Of a stretch of DNA of 64,000 nt, positions 24,263-34,724 are shown one piece after another; the stretch's first letter is position 1; each line of letters begins with the position of its first letter. The notes under the pieces were generated by a model, which saw nothing but the letters and a program-made list of their open reading frames with translations, was not told the DNA's origin and searched no databases. Origin of the DNA: Schoenoplectus triqueter (Eukaryota > Streptophyta > Magnoliopsida > Poales > Cyperaceae). Made by a program: the position numbers and the translations under genes. The stretch spans positions 496,001 to 560,000 of the forward strand of contig CAXKVV010000081.1 of NCBI GenBank assembly GCA_964058805.1, in the 5' to 3' direction.

Positions 24263-24350
<88 letters not shown>
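24263..24350. repeat. (TA)n(GA)n compound microsatellite
   Basis: Pure TA to about 24320, then pure GA to 24350. It separates the MULE from the palindrome at 24355-24730, the same arrangement seen four times at 62.3-64 kb. Confidence 0.95.
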
Positions 24351-24352
<2 letters not shown>

Positions 24353-24354
24353 CG

Positions 24355-24730
24355 ACTATGGTGCTTTACAAAGCATAGAGGCGTTTTGTGCTTTACTCTC
24401 TATTTTTAATTTCAAGTCAGAAACCATCGATCTGAACTGTTCAATCTAATCTTTATATCAAAATCTATTAGTAAACCAAATTTTATATTTTTTAGAATTT
24501 TTGCTATTTTTTCTGATGAAGAGAAAATGACTTGATCTGAGAATTCTGATTCATCCAAAAATGACGGTTCCCCCCTATAAAAAAATAGTAAATGAATTCC
24601 AAAAAATATAAAATTTGATTTACTAATAGATTTTAATATGGAGATTAGATTGAGTGGTTTAGATCAATCATTTATGACTTAAAATTAATAATAGAGCACA
24701 AAATACACAACGCTCTGGTGCTTTGTATTG
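24355..24730. repeat. Long palindrome (fold-back MITE) next to a (TA)n tract
   Basis: The left arm (GGTGCTTTACAAAGCATAG, then CTTTACTCTCTATTTTTAATTT, then TCTATTAGTAAACC) is repeated inverted on the right side (TTTACTAATAGATT, then AAAATTAATAATAGAGCAC, then CTCTGGTGCTTTG). The arms are about 150-180 bp each and would form one long hairpin. There is no coding capacity. It is the same class as the palindromes at 62361-63969, though its sequence differs. Confidence 0.75.
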
Positions 24731-25402
24731 TTTGTCTTCAGGGTTTCCATGTTCTATTATATCATTTGAAGTTGTGAACAGTCAAATTCTTTAGTTGTTT
24801 GAACATTATTTCATTTAGTATTTATTATATTTTCAACAACTGGTGTGCAAAGGTCATGTGCACCATGTAAGAGATCTTCATCAGTGAAAGCCTCTTTATC
24901 AAGAAAAAAGAAATCATGATAATTCTAATTTTTCGTACTGATTTCTTTCGCATCGAACAATTGTTTTTAAAAAAATTACCAAGTAGGCCCATTTTGGTCC
25001 CCCATCGTGGATTATTTCTGATCTAGGAAACTATTTATCAATGCTTATTTCAGTTTCGAGTTTCAGTACCATAGTTCAGCAGAATTGTGATGCACCATTT
25101 TACACATATCACTGCATAACATTTGGATGTTAATAAAAAAAATATCTGAGGTGTCATTACAAAAAAAGGATAATAAAACTGAATTAACATGCTAAAATTT
25201 TGCATGTGATTATATATATCATACATTTGTATAGAAAACAATAATGAAACATGAGAATGCACAAATCTGACAAAACAAAACCGCCATGATTCATTTTCTT
25301 ATCGGAAGGGGTGCTGGTACAGACAGGTGAGAGATAATTTCAGAATGTGAAAAGTAAAAACCAATAGGTCGTCATAAAGTATAACCTAATTAAACAATTA
25401 TC
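24731..25402. other. Intergenic, nothing recognised
   Basis: AT-rich sequence with no convincing gene. The 25050-25262 minus frame has no family motif. Confidence 0.4.
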
Positions 25403-26220
25403 TTATAAAAAATGGTAAAGGATGGAAGGCCGAATCGTCCCGGTGACATTGAAATGCCTGAGTGTGGCTGCCAACATGAAGTCATTCTTAAGGAAGTGAA
25501 TGGCGATTGTGTCTGGCAAGAAATCCTTTGCTTCTATACCACGGAAGTTGTAAATCCTTGATCCGACATTGTACCGATTTGTATCCTTCCCAGCTTTATT
25601 AAGCTACATCCCGGTAAAGATGTCCTCCGGCCCAACTTGTTCGTTTCTCAAGATATTTGATGTAGCAATCCATTCAACCAGGTCCCATGATAATACATAC
25701 CGGGCCCAACCATAAATGGAGGGTTCTCTTGGTCGAGCATCGGCACCCTACTAACCCAGAACATGTCAACCCTAGGCTTACCCCTTATTGACTCGAGGAA
25801 CTTATCGAAACGGATGTAATTGTCATCATCTGTCTTCATCACATAGTCATACGTCTTATATTCTCCTTCAAATATCTGAGGAAGGCTGGAGAAGTACGTG
25901 TATGTCTTTCCCTCATTCATGTTCTGCTTGCAGTTTAGAATTATGATATCATTGTAAAGGAGGATCTCCATTCTGATAGATTGCCTTTGTTCATCTGAAG
26001 TGAGATTGCAGAACACAAAACGCACATCGACACGGGCGCAGGGGAATGGCCGTAGCAAATCATAAACCATGCGCAGGAGGTTGCGCCGCTGGTAATTGTC
26101 TGGGATTGTGAGGATACCGATCAAGAGCCTGAAATCAGGTGGTCCAGAGTCTGTCAGAACAGCATCAGAGGTCACGTTAGGATGACAGTTGGAATAGAAT
26201 GAGAATTGGAAATTAATCAC
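25403..26220 (-). pseudogene. GT31-B: beta-1,3-galactosyltransferase-like pseudogene
   Basis: It is a paralogue of A, C and D. Family landmarks are readable: FRLLIGILTIPDNYQRRNLL, FVFCNLTSDEQ, NDIIILNCKQNMNEGKTYTY, and DDD in MKTDDDNYIRF. Three lesions are visible. No ATG opens the frame; the frame starts at a stop just upstream and the membrane anchor is mostly missing. A 1-bp deletion near 25700-25708 (expected GGT TAT reads GG TAT) derails it after PPFMVG. Beyond that, in the restored phase, TGG is TAG at 25604-25606 where paralogues have tryptophan (MWLN). The rest, to HFNVTGTIRPSILYHF and a stop at 25403-25405, is recognisable. No intron is present. It lies 3.4 kb from C on the same strand, so it looks like an old tandem copy. 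Confidence 0.9.
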
Positions 26221-26372
26221 GAATGATATAAGAAATTCTTTCGTGTTGCGTTAAAGCTTAAAAGTACAGAACAGGAATGCTCGCTCATACTTTGCTGATC
26301 GCCACATAGAGAGAACCAATGAAAATTTATGTAGGATTTGCACTGCCCTCTATCATAATACCATTAAAACAA

Positions 26373-27127
26373 GGGAAAATTAGTGGCATGCCACCTCAAA
26401 ACTTTAAATTTAGCAAAATGTCACTTCAAAATTTTAACTCCCTCTAATGCCACCCTAAAATAAGTTTATTTAGTCTTTTGCCACACTTATATATTTTTTG
26501 TTCATTTTTAATTAAGTTCAGTAAAATATCACTGTATTTTTGGGATGTATTTTTTTAATTCCAAAAATACCCTCATTTATATCTGATATATTTTTTCCTA
26601 CTAATTTCGTTTGTTAAAATCGTTGATATCTGTGCAAAATGCGTAATGCGGAAAGCAAATTTCAGACTATGAGAATCATGACTCAAAACTTTAAAAGCGA
26701 AAATTCTATTTGTAAGTATATATAAATGTATTTTTGTAATTTTCTTTATGGGTTATTTGGATAGAATATTTTAGTATGATTTATTTGTTGACTATTTTCT
26801 CTATTGTAGAATAAAATAAAAAATTGTTTGATTTGACATTTGCTAAAATAATTACGCATTTTGCAGAGATATCAACGATTTTAACAGACGAAATTAGTAG
26901 GAAAATATATATCATACAGAAATGAGAGGGTATTTTTGGAATTAAAAAAATATATCCCAAAAATACAGTGATATTTTACTGAACTTAATTAAAAATGAAC
27001 AAAAAATATATAAGTGTGGCAAAAGACTAAATAAACTTATTTTAGGGTGGCATTAGAGGGAGTTAAAGTTTTGAAGTGGCATTTTGCTAAATTTAAAGTT
27101 TTAAGGTGGCATGCCACTAATTTTCCC
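26373..27127. mobile_element. Fold-back MULE-type MITE, 755 bp
   Basis: Two inverted arms of about 270 bp (26373-26645 and 26851-27127) start GGGAAAATTAGTGGCATGCC and end with its inverse. A perfect 9-bp target duplication TTAAAACAA flanks it (26364-26372 and 27128-27136). Nine-base duplications with long inverted repeats are typical of Mutator-like elements. The roughly 200-bp centre has no coding capacity. It lies between GT31-B and GT31-C. Confidence 0.9.
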
Positions 27128-27136
27128 TTAAAACAA

Positions 27137-27852
27137 AGGTGAACAGTGAATTAAAGAAAAAAGTTCAACAGAATAATAAATAGCTATTTAATAGAACTTG
27201 ATCGTCCCTAGATGGGAAACTAATGAGTTTATTAAATTTGGAAGGAACTTTCAGAGAATATATATAATATATGTATATATATTCCCTCGGAGAGAGATCG
27301 AACAAACATATCAATATATCATGGTCCAAATCACCGGATTGCAGAAGAGCCTGGTTAAAGTATAACCCAAAGATCATTTAAAAAAGGAATTGAGACATTT
27401 TTTTTATTGGAGTCAAAATCTCAAATTTCATAATTATCCATAAGAATCCTCCATGAATTTTGAATTCACAACTTCTTTCACAAGAGGGGTTATTTTTTGT
27501 CACTAGATCAAAGATTAGTTCTTAAGACTTCTAAATCTTGATTAATTTAACTAAAATATAAAAGGTTGTGGGACATGCCTACTATGGAATTGAAACAAAA
27601 TCTGCTATATAATCGAAGATAATTTCATCATCAAAGGCTTGTGTGAACAAAATTTCAATTAATCAAGTATGCATTTCTACTGGCATTGTTTCTTTCTGGA
27701 GCACAGAAAAAAGTACGTCACGGATAAGAAAATTTTGTGGAAGTACCAAATTTGCCCGATTGAACCTCCAATTGAAATAAAAAAAAATTGCACAAAAAGA
27801 AAAAGAACAAAAAAAAATCGAGTATATATCTATGCGTTAATTACCACTAGTA
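27137..27852. other. Intergenic between MITE and GT31-C
   Basis: AT-rich; a TA-rich near-palindrome lies at about 27253-27285. No gene was recognised. It contains the 3' flank of GT31-C. Confidence 0.45.
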
Positions 27853-28758
27853 TCACAAATGGTAAAATCTAGACGACTTGAGCTGATTGGTCACATTGAA
27901 CATTCTGAGCGTCACGGCCCAGGCATGATCGGACTTCAGCAGGTGTATGGCGATTGTTTCTGGCGGGAAATCCTTGGGCTCCTCGCCGTGGAAGTCGTAC
28001 ATCTTCCCTCGCATGTTATACCGGTTCTTCCCCTTTTCACCAATATTAAGCCACATCCCCAAAAATATATCCTCAACTCCTGCTGAATTATTCCGTGCGA
28101 ATTCTGATGTGGAGATCCACTCGACCAGGTCCCACGAGAGGGCGTACCCCATGCCAACCATGAAAGGTGGATTACCAGGATCTGTTGTCATTGGATCAAA
28201 ACCTTTACCCCAGTATACATCCTCTCTCGGCTTATCTATTAAAGATGCAACCAAATTATCTAATCGAAAATATGTATCATCATCGGTCTTGATGATGAAG
28301 TCATATGGCCTTCGATCACCAGGATATATGTGAGGTAAGCTTGACAAGTAGGTATACGTCTTCCCATCATTCATGTTCTCCATGCAGTTGAGGATGATTA
28401 TGTCTCGATACGTCAGAATTTCCATGGCAATGAAAATCTTTTGTTCATCTGTAGTGAGGTTGCAGAATACAAAACGTACATCTATCATTGCACTTTGGAT
28501 TGTCGGTTTCTGCAATTTATAGGCCATGCGTATGATCTGGCGCCGCTCATACTTTTCAGGCAAGGTTAGGACACCAATTAGGAGCTTTAATTCTGGCACT
28601 GAGTCAGGGGGCGAGGAAGGAGCTGGTGGCCGGCAGCTAGAGAGAAAATTGAGCTGAAAATTGCTATTAGGGATTGCAAAGAAGAATAGCGCACACAGTA
28701 ATGCAAGAGGAACAATGACCAACAAAATTAGGTTGTGCGAAATGTTTTTTTCAAACAT
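27853..28758 (-). CDS. GT31-C: beta-1,3-galactosyltransferase-like protein, single exon
   Basis: An intact 301-aa glycosyltransferase family 31 protein. A short cytoplasmic end (MFEKNISHN) is followed by a membrane anchor (LILLVIVPLALLCALFFF, about residues 10-28) and a proline-rich stem (PPAPSSPP). The catalytic domain has LKLLIGVLTLPEKYERRQII, FVFCNLTTDEQ, RDIIILNCMENMNDGKTYTY and DDD at 159-161. The C-terminal part has WDLVEWI, the acidic GVEDIFLGMWLN, and ends FNVTNQL..SRFYHL. The start aligns with paralogue D (MSEKTF). Expected in the Golgi lumen; acceptor unknown. No intron, unlike A. Confidence 0.93.
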   Translation of the reverse strand: MFEKNISHNLILLVIVPLALLCALFFFAIPNSNFQLNFLSSCRPPAPSSPPDSVPELKLLIGVLTLPEKYERRQIIRMAYKLQKPTIQSAMIDVRFVFCNLTTDEQKIFIAMEILTYRDIIILNCMENMNDGKTYTYLSSLPHIYPGDRRPYDFIIKTDDDTYFRLDNLVASLIDKPREDVYWGKGFDPMTTDPGNPPFMVGMGYALSWDLVEWISTSEFARNNSAGVEDIFLGMWLNIGEKGKNRYNMRGKMYDFHGEEPKDFPPETIAIHLLKSDHAWAVTLRMFNVTNQLKSSRFYHL

Positions 28759-30239
28759 GGTTATTCTTCTACTGTTTTGCTTGTGGTAGAGAAATTAAAA
28801 CCATTTAAGAGTGGAACGATTCTCCTTCTTTTTGAGAGGGAGACTCAATTGTTGGCATCGGAAAGGATCAAAGGAGTACTCTTGGCTTTTATTGACTTCA
28901 TTTGTTGGAAAGAAATGATTTTTCTTTCTTGCTTTTAAGTTTTTTGTATCCTGATTAGACATAAGTGCTATGCATGAAAGCGAGATTTGATTAGAGAAAG
29001 CGTGTCTGGGATGAAAGATTCAAAATTCAGAACTAGTCATGTCTGGCTGTACTCGCAACGTTTGAACATTTTGGGTCAAAGGATATTAATTTTAAATATT
29101 AGTTGCATCGAACGGTCTGAACTGAAAGGAACAAGTTTGAGATTCGGCAAAATCCTACCGACCTAAAAAAATTCGTCCATATCTGAATTCAATTTGATTT
29201 GGTTTTTAAAAAAATCAAACTCATTCAATTTAAAATCAAATGATCTACAATTGAATCGAAATCAATTTAAAATTTAAAAAAGTCGACTCAATCTGATTTT
29301 ATCCGGCTACCCTATAGTATTGTACGCATACAATAATTGCCCGAATTCATAATGATCAACAACAATGTCCTTTAGATTTACGGGACATGCAACTTGTGTA
29401 GTTACTTTATGAATATAGTATTCTCGACGATGTGAGTTCCTCTAATCCAATCTGATTCGATTTCTTATAAAAAATTAAACCGATCCGATTTGATTCATCC
29501 GAGTTCGAACCCGAGCCGCATAATTGCCACCTCTAGTCAAGATGGTATATACTGGTACGCGTCAATTATTGCTAAATGCTACTTGTACCGTGAGCTAAAT
29601 TATATAACTAAGACGAATCAATTTAACTGATACAGAATCATATGTTTTTTATAGCGTGACGAATAATGAGACAGGTTTTATATTTTACATTGTGACATCT
29701 GACATGTAGTTAGTGATAACTAATTAATGCATTTGGGCTTTTATAATCCAAAAAAAATTGTTCCTTATTTTACTTATGTATACACAGATATCATTGTTAA
29801 TACTATTGTCAATACCAACTTTATTATTCTTTTTTAAATTAGTTATTATTCATGTTAGAGATTCTTAAATGTAATTTTTTTATAACACTTAGTTATCCAA
29901 CTTAAATTAGTTATTATTCAGAATAATAAAAAAATTATACAACATAAACTACATTGTAAAGTCATTAGCATAAATAATAACACATTTAACGTCAAAAATA
30001 AAGTCAACATTAACATAAATAATAACTTAATAACTCATTTTAAAGTCAACATTGATATTGACGATAATATCACCCATACACTTTTCTAAAATTTATTGTA
30101 AACGCATCTTTCTAAAAATTATTGTAAACGCAGACGCAATTAAAGTACCTTCATCTTGATAAGTAGTAATTAAATATACGTACCGTTCCTTTTAAGCTTT
30201 TATGAATTAAGTTAAAGTAGTTTTTTTTCTTTTAGTTAG
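28759..30239. other. GT31-C upstream region and intergenic DNA with a MITE-like block
   Basis: The first few hundred bases are the likely GT31-C promoter; no clear TATA box was found. About 29100-29545 has repeated TCGAATTCGA/GATTTGATTC-type motifs and ends CCGAGCCGCATAATTGCCAC, resembling a diverged hAT-like MITE without a clear target duplication. 29545-30239 is AT-rich with nothing recognised. Confidence 0.4.
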
Positions 30240-33200
30240 TTTTTATGATTTTATTTAGTTTGGGAATTTTATTTGTTGAAATTAGACAACCAATGATTTA
30301 AAATTCGAATAGAATAACAAAAAAAATTATTTTAATGTAATAGTATTTATCTTCGTCTGCAATTTGCATCATAAAGAGTCGAGCATATAACAATTATAAT
30401 ATAAATCCACACAAGACATTATTTAGAATAATTTTGCGTATTGGTGATATTATGTCATCAAATGAGACTATAAATATATAAAACTAAAATATTATTCTAA
30501 TACATTTGTGTTAATCTTTCAACAACTTTTATATCATAAAGGCTCGAGAATACAATGACTATAATATAAATCAATATGAGGTATCATTTAAAATAATATT
30601 ATGTATTTTAATGATTCTATTTGTTAAAATAATGCAATAAATAATATAAAATTTGAATGGACTAACCTACGAAGTAATATTTTTAATGCATGTGAGTTAA
30701 TCTTTCAACGTCATTTGTACCATAAACGCGTAAGAACATAATATTTATAATATAAACCAATAGAGAACATCATCCAAAATAACCAAGTGTATTTTAGTGA
30801 TTTATCTGTTGAAATGAGACAATAAATTGTACAAAACTCGAATAAACTAACAGAAGAAGTATTATTTTCAATACATTTGTATACATCTTTGTGCACAATC
30901 TATATCATAAAGGCTCGATCAAGCAACAATTATAATATAAAACCATCAAAGATATTTTTCAAAATAGCTTTGTGTATTTTGGTGATATGATGTGTTGATA
31001 TGCGGCTACAAGAGAAATAAAATTTGAATAAACTACGGTAATATTTTAATGCATATTATGCTAATCTTTCAATGTTGTTTGTGCCATGAAGGTTTGAGAC
31101 ACAATGATTATAATATAGATTAATATGAGATTTCATTCAAGATGACTTTGGTGATTTTTTGTTGAAATGAGATAATAAATAATAATAAAATCGAATGGAC
31201 AATGATTATTTTTAATGTATTTGAGCTAATCTTTATGTGTATTTTGTGTCATAAAGGCTTGAGTAAGTAATGATTATAATATAAAATAATAAAAAACATC
31301 ATTGAAAATAATTCAAAATAATTTATATATTTTGGTGATGAAATGTGTTGAAGTGATGTAAAAAATTATTGAAAACTCAAATAAACTGAGATAATATTTT
31401 AATATTTTTGTGTAAGTTCTTCAACGTCATTCGTATTATAAATGCGTCAGAATATAATGATTATAATATAAAATAAAAGGGATATTTTTTATTTTTTAGG
31501 TGATTTTATTTATTAAAATGAGTAGTTAGATACAAAACTCGAATAGACTATAAGAATTATTATTTTAATGTATTTGTGTAAATTTTTCAACTTTTTGTGC
31601 CACAAAGGATTATGAACACAACAATTATAATAAAACTAATAAGAGACTCAATTCAAAATAATTTTATATATTTTGATGATTGTAGTTGTTGAAATGAGAC
31701 AATAAATGATAAAATACTCGAATTGACTAACAAAAGAATTATAATTTTTAAAGTTTTGTATTGATCTTTGTGCACAATTCATATTATAAAGTCTTGATCA
31801 CGTAAAAATTATTTTAATGATATAATATATTAAAATGAGGATACAAATGATACAAAAGTTGAATAAATTAAAATATTATTTTAATACATTTACGTTAATC
31901 TTTCAATGTCATTTGGTTCATAAAGGTCCAAGAATACAACGATTATAATATAAATCAAAAGGGTATATTGTTCAAAAGTACTATTTATTTTGACGAATTT
32001 ATTTATTGAAATGAGGGAAGAAATGATTCAAAACTCAGATTTTCAGAAAAAGTATTATTTTAATGTATTTGTATGTTATTTTAAAGGTTCGAGCACTCAA
32101 CAATTATAATATAAATTTACATAAGACATCATTTGAATATGTTTGTGCCTTTTGGTGATATAATGTGTTGAAATGAGCCCACAAATGATACATAATTCGA
32201 ATAAATTAAAATATTATTCTAATTCATTTGTATTAATATTTAAACATCTTTTGTGTCATAAAAATTCGAGAACACAATGATTATAATATAAACTAATAGG
32301 GACATCATTCAAAACGACTTAATATATTTTAATTATTTTATTTAATCAAATGACACAACAAATGATATAAAACTCGAACTGACTAACAAAAGAAGTATTG
32401 TTTTAAAATATTTATATTCATCTTAGTGCACAATTCACATCATAAAGGCTCGAGGACACAACGACTATAATATAAATCCAAAGCAGACAGTAGATAAAAA
32501 GAACTGTGTATTTTTGGAATTTTATGAGTTGAAAGAGGCTACACATGATATAAAACTCAAATAAACTAAAATATTATTCTAATACATTTGTTTCAATCTT
32601 GTAGCGTCTTTCGTGTCATAAAATCTCGAGAACACAATAATTATAATATAATTAAATAGGAAACATTATTTAAAATAATGTTTTATATTTTTGATATTTT
32701 TTTATTAAAATGAGGCGATAAATAATTCAAAATTTGAATGGATTAACATAAGAAGTAAAAATTTTAATGCATTTGAGTTGATGTTTTAAAGTCATTCATA
32801 CCATAAAAGGCTCAACAACACACGATTATAATATAAATCAATAGGGGACATCATTCAAAATAACTGTGTATATTTTAATAATTTTATCTGTTAAATAAGG
32901 CAACGAATTTTACAACACACAAATAGACTAACAGGACAAGTATTATTCTCGATGCATTTGCATTAATCTCTGTGAGCAATTTGTGTCATAAAAGCTCGAT
33001 CAAGCAATAATTATAATATAACCCATAGAACACATTATTTAAAATAACTTTATGTATTTTTGTCATATAATGTGTTAAAATGAGGATACAACAGATACAA
33101 AACTCGAATTAACTAAGATAATACTTTAATGTATTTGTGTTAATCTATCAATGTTATTTGGGTTGTAAAGGCTCCAGAACACAATAATTATAATATAAAT

Positions 33201-33480
33201 TAAAATGAGAATAAACTGAAATTTAATTTTAATGCATTTGTGTTCATCTTTCAACTCATTTCGTGTCATAAATGCTCGACACCATGACAGTTATAATATA
33301 TATCATGAGGGAATATCATTCAAAATGATTTTATGTATTTTAATGATTTTATTTTTTAAATTAAGTAATAAATAATATAAAATTCGAATAGGCTAACATA
33401 AGAATTATTGTTTTAATGTATTTTGTGTTAATCTTTCAATGAGATTTGTGCCGCAAAGAATTTGAACAATATTATTACTT
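30240..33480. repeat. Degenerate tandem array, unit about 175-180 bp, roughly 18 copies
   Basis: A conserved marker TTATAATATAAA (with variants) recurs near 30395, 30565, 30745, 30935, 31115, 31280, 31465, 31630, 31945, 32105, 32284, 32470, 32644, 32830, 33012, 33190 and 33296. Most gaps are 160-190 bp. Each unit also carries TCATAAAGGCTCGA-, TGAAATGAGACAATAAATGAT- and AAACTCGAATAGACTAA-like blocks in the same order and orientation. One marker between 31630 and 31945 is weak or lost, and the last interval is short. Copies differ a lot from one another, so the array is old. No coding capacity and no inverted copies were seen. Confidence 0.88.
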
Positions 33481-34209
33481 TAATTAAAAATAATTAAAAT
33501 TTCTCTCATTATTATCTGAAGAAAAGTATTTTTTTTAATCGCCGATAATGTAAAGAAAAAGATTCTTGATGTAAAATAATAAATGAAAAGAATGTCATCG
33601 TGAGTGCTAAGTGGTGACATGAAAATCTTATGAACCTTGAAAACGTGCTGCAGTTCTATGTGGTGTTTTTTTTTTTTTAATATCAGATGAAAATGAATGA
33701 AAAGAAAATCATACACGGTGATTTTTATTTTCTATGCGGACGTGAGATTAAAACGGATAATGGAGGGACCTTCTAATGATTCTATTTCATTAAAGAGGAC
33801 CATAATCAATCGATTAGAGCACTACTGTGGATAATAATGTTAGAGTACTGTAGAGATACAGTGCATGGACCCTTCCAAAATTAAATAATATAATATAGAT
33901 ATAAAATAAAAACACTGATATTATGTTTGAGGGGTCGGGGTCCGCGCATCTTTTATTCTCATTTGACAAGCTAAACTTAAATATTTTTTCTCAATCTAAT
34001 TGACCCAATAGCGATCTAGATAATTCATAACTGACAATTCAATTTTGGTCCACTATTTTGTTTGCTATCGGAGTTGAGAATAATGGGATAAATTAATAAC
34101 TCCATTTAAGTGTACAACTAAGGGCCGCAACAGCTCTGCTATGCAACTCTAACCGCATTGCAACTTGCGCATGAGCGTGCTTCAGTGCTTGTTGTTTTCC
34201 TGTGGGCCC
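33481..34209. other. Intergenic, nothing recognised
   Basis: AT-rich sequence between the tandem array and the hAT element. No gene or element was identified. Confidence 0.4.
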
Positions 34210-34480
34210 TAGTGTTATAAATTCGTTCCGTATCGTGTCGTGGTAAAACACGTCGTCTTTCGTGCCGTATTTTTTTATTTTTTTATTTTTTCATGTCGTA
34301 TCGTGTCGTGTCTAAAATTGGTAGAGGGGCGGCATGGCACGGTTATGACACGACACGAGTAAGAAACGTCGTGTCTACCGTGTCGTACTTAATCATGTCA
34401 TATCTAATCGTGTCGTTTTTATGCAATATGGCGTGTTTTAATCGTGCTAAACGTGTCTTAATCGTGCTAAATTATTAAAA
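34210..34480. repeat. hAT element end with TCGTGTCG subterminal repeats
   Basis: The sequence starts TAGTGTTATAAATTCG and holds many copies of CGTGTCGT, ACACGACAC and AATCGTG within 270 bp. Subterminal repeats of this kind are bound by hAT transposases. The transposase pseudogene reads towards this end. A related block is at 49807-50084. A matching right terminus was not found. Confidence 0.6.
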
Positions 34481-34724
34481 AGTATAGAAATTTAAAAAAT
34501 GAAAAAAAATGAAAAATATAAAAAATGCCAAAAAAAATATGGTTATTCATTTTAAAATATGAAATTTATAAATTATCTCTCCTCCTTTTTTTCCGGGCTT
34601 GAGACCGGCTATGTTGCTACGTTAGAAACATAGGCGGAGTTATTAACTTAAAAACAAGTTAGTATAATTTAAGAAAATTAAAATCTAAATATTTAAATTG
34701 AAATTAAAGTTTATACCTTAGTCC

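Noticed and set aside
30240..33480. CRISPR-like array
   Set aside because: Units are about 177 bp and homologous throughout; there are no short identical repeats with unique spacers, and the DNA is from a plant nucleus.
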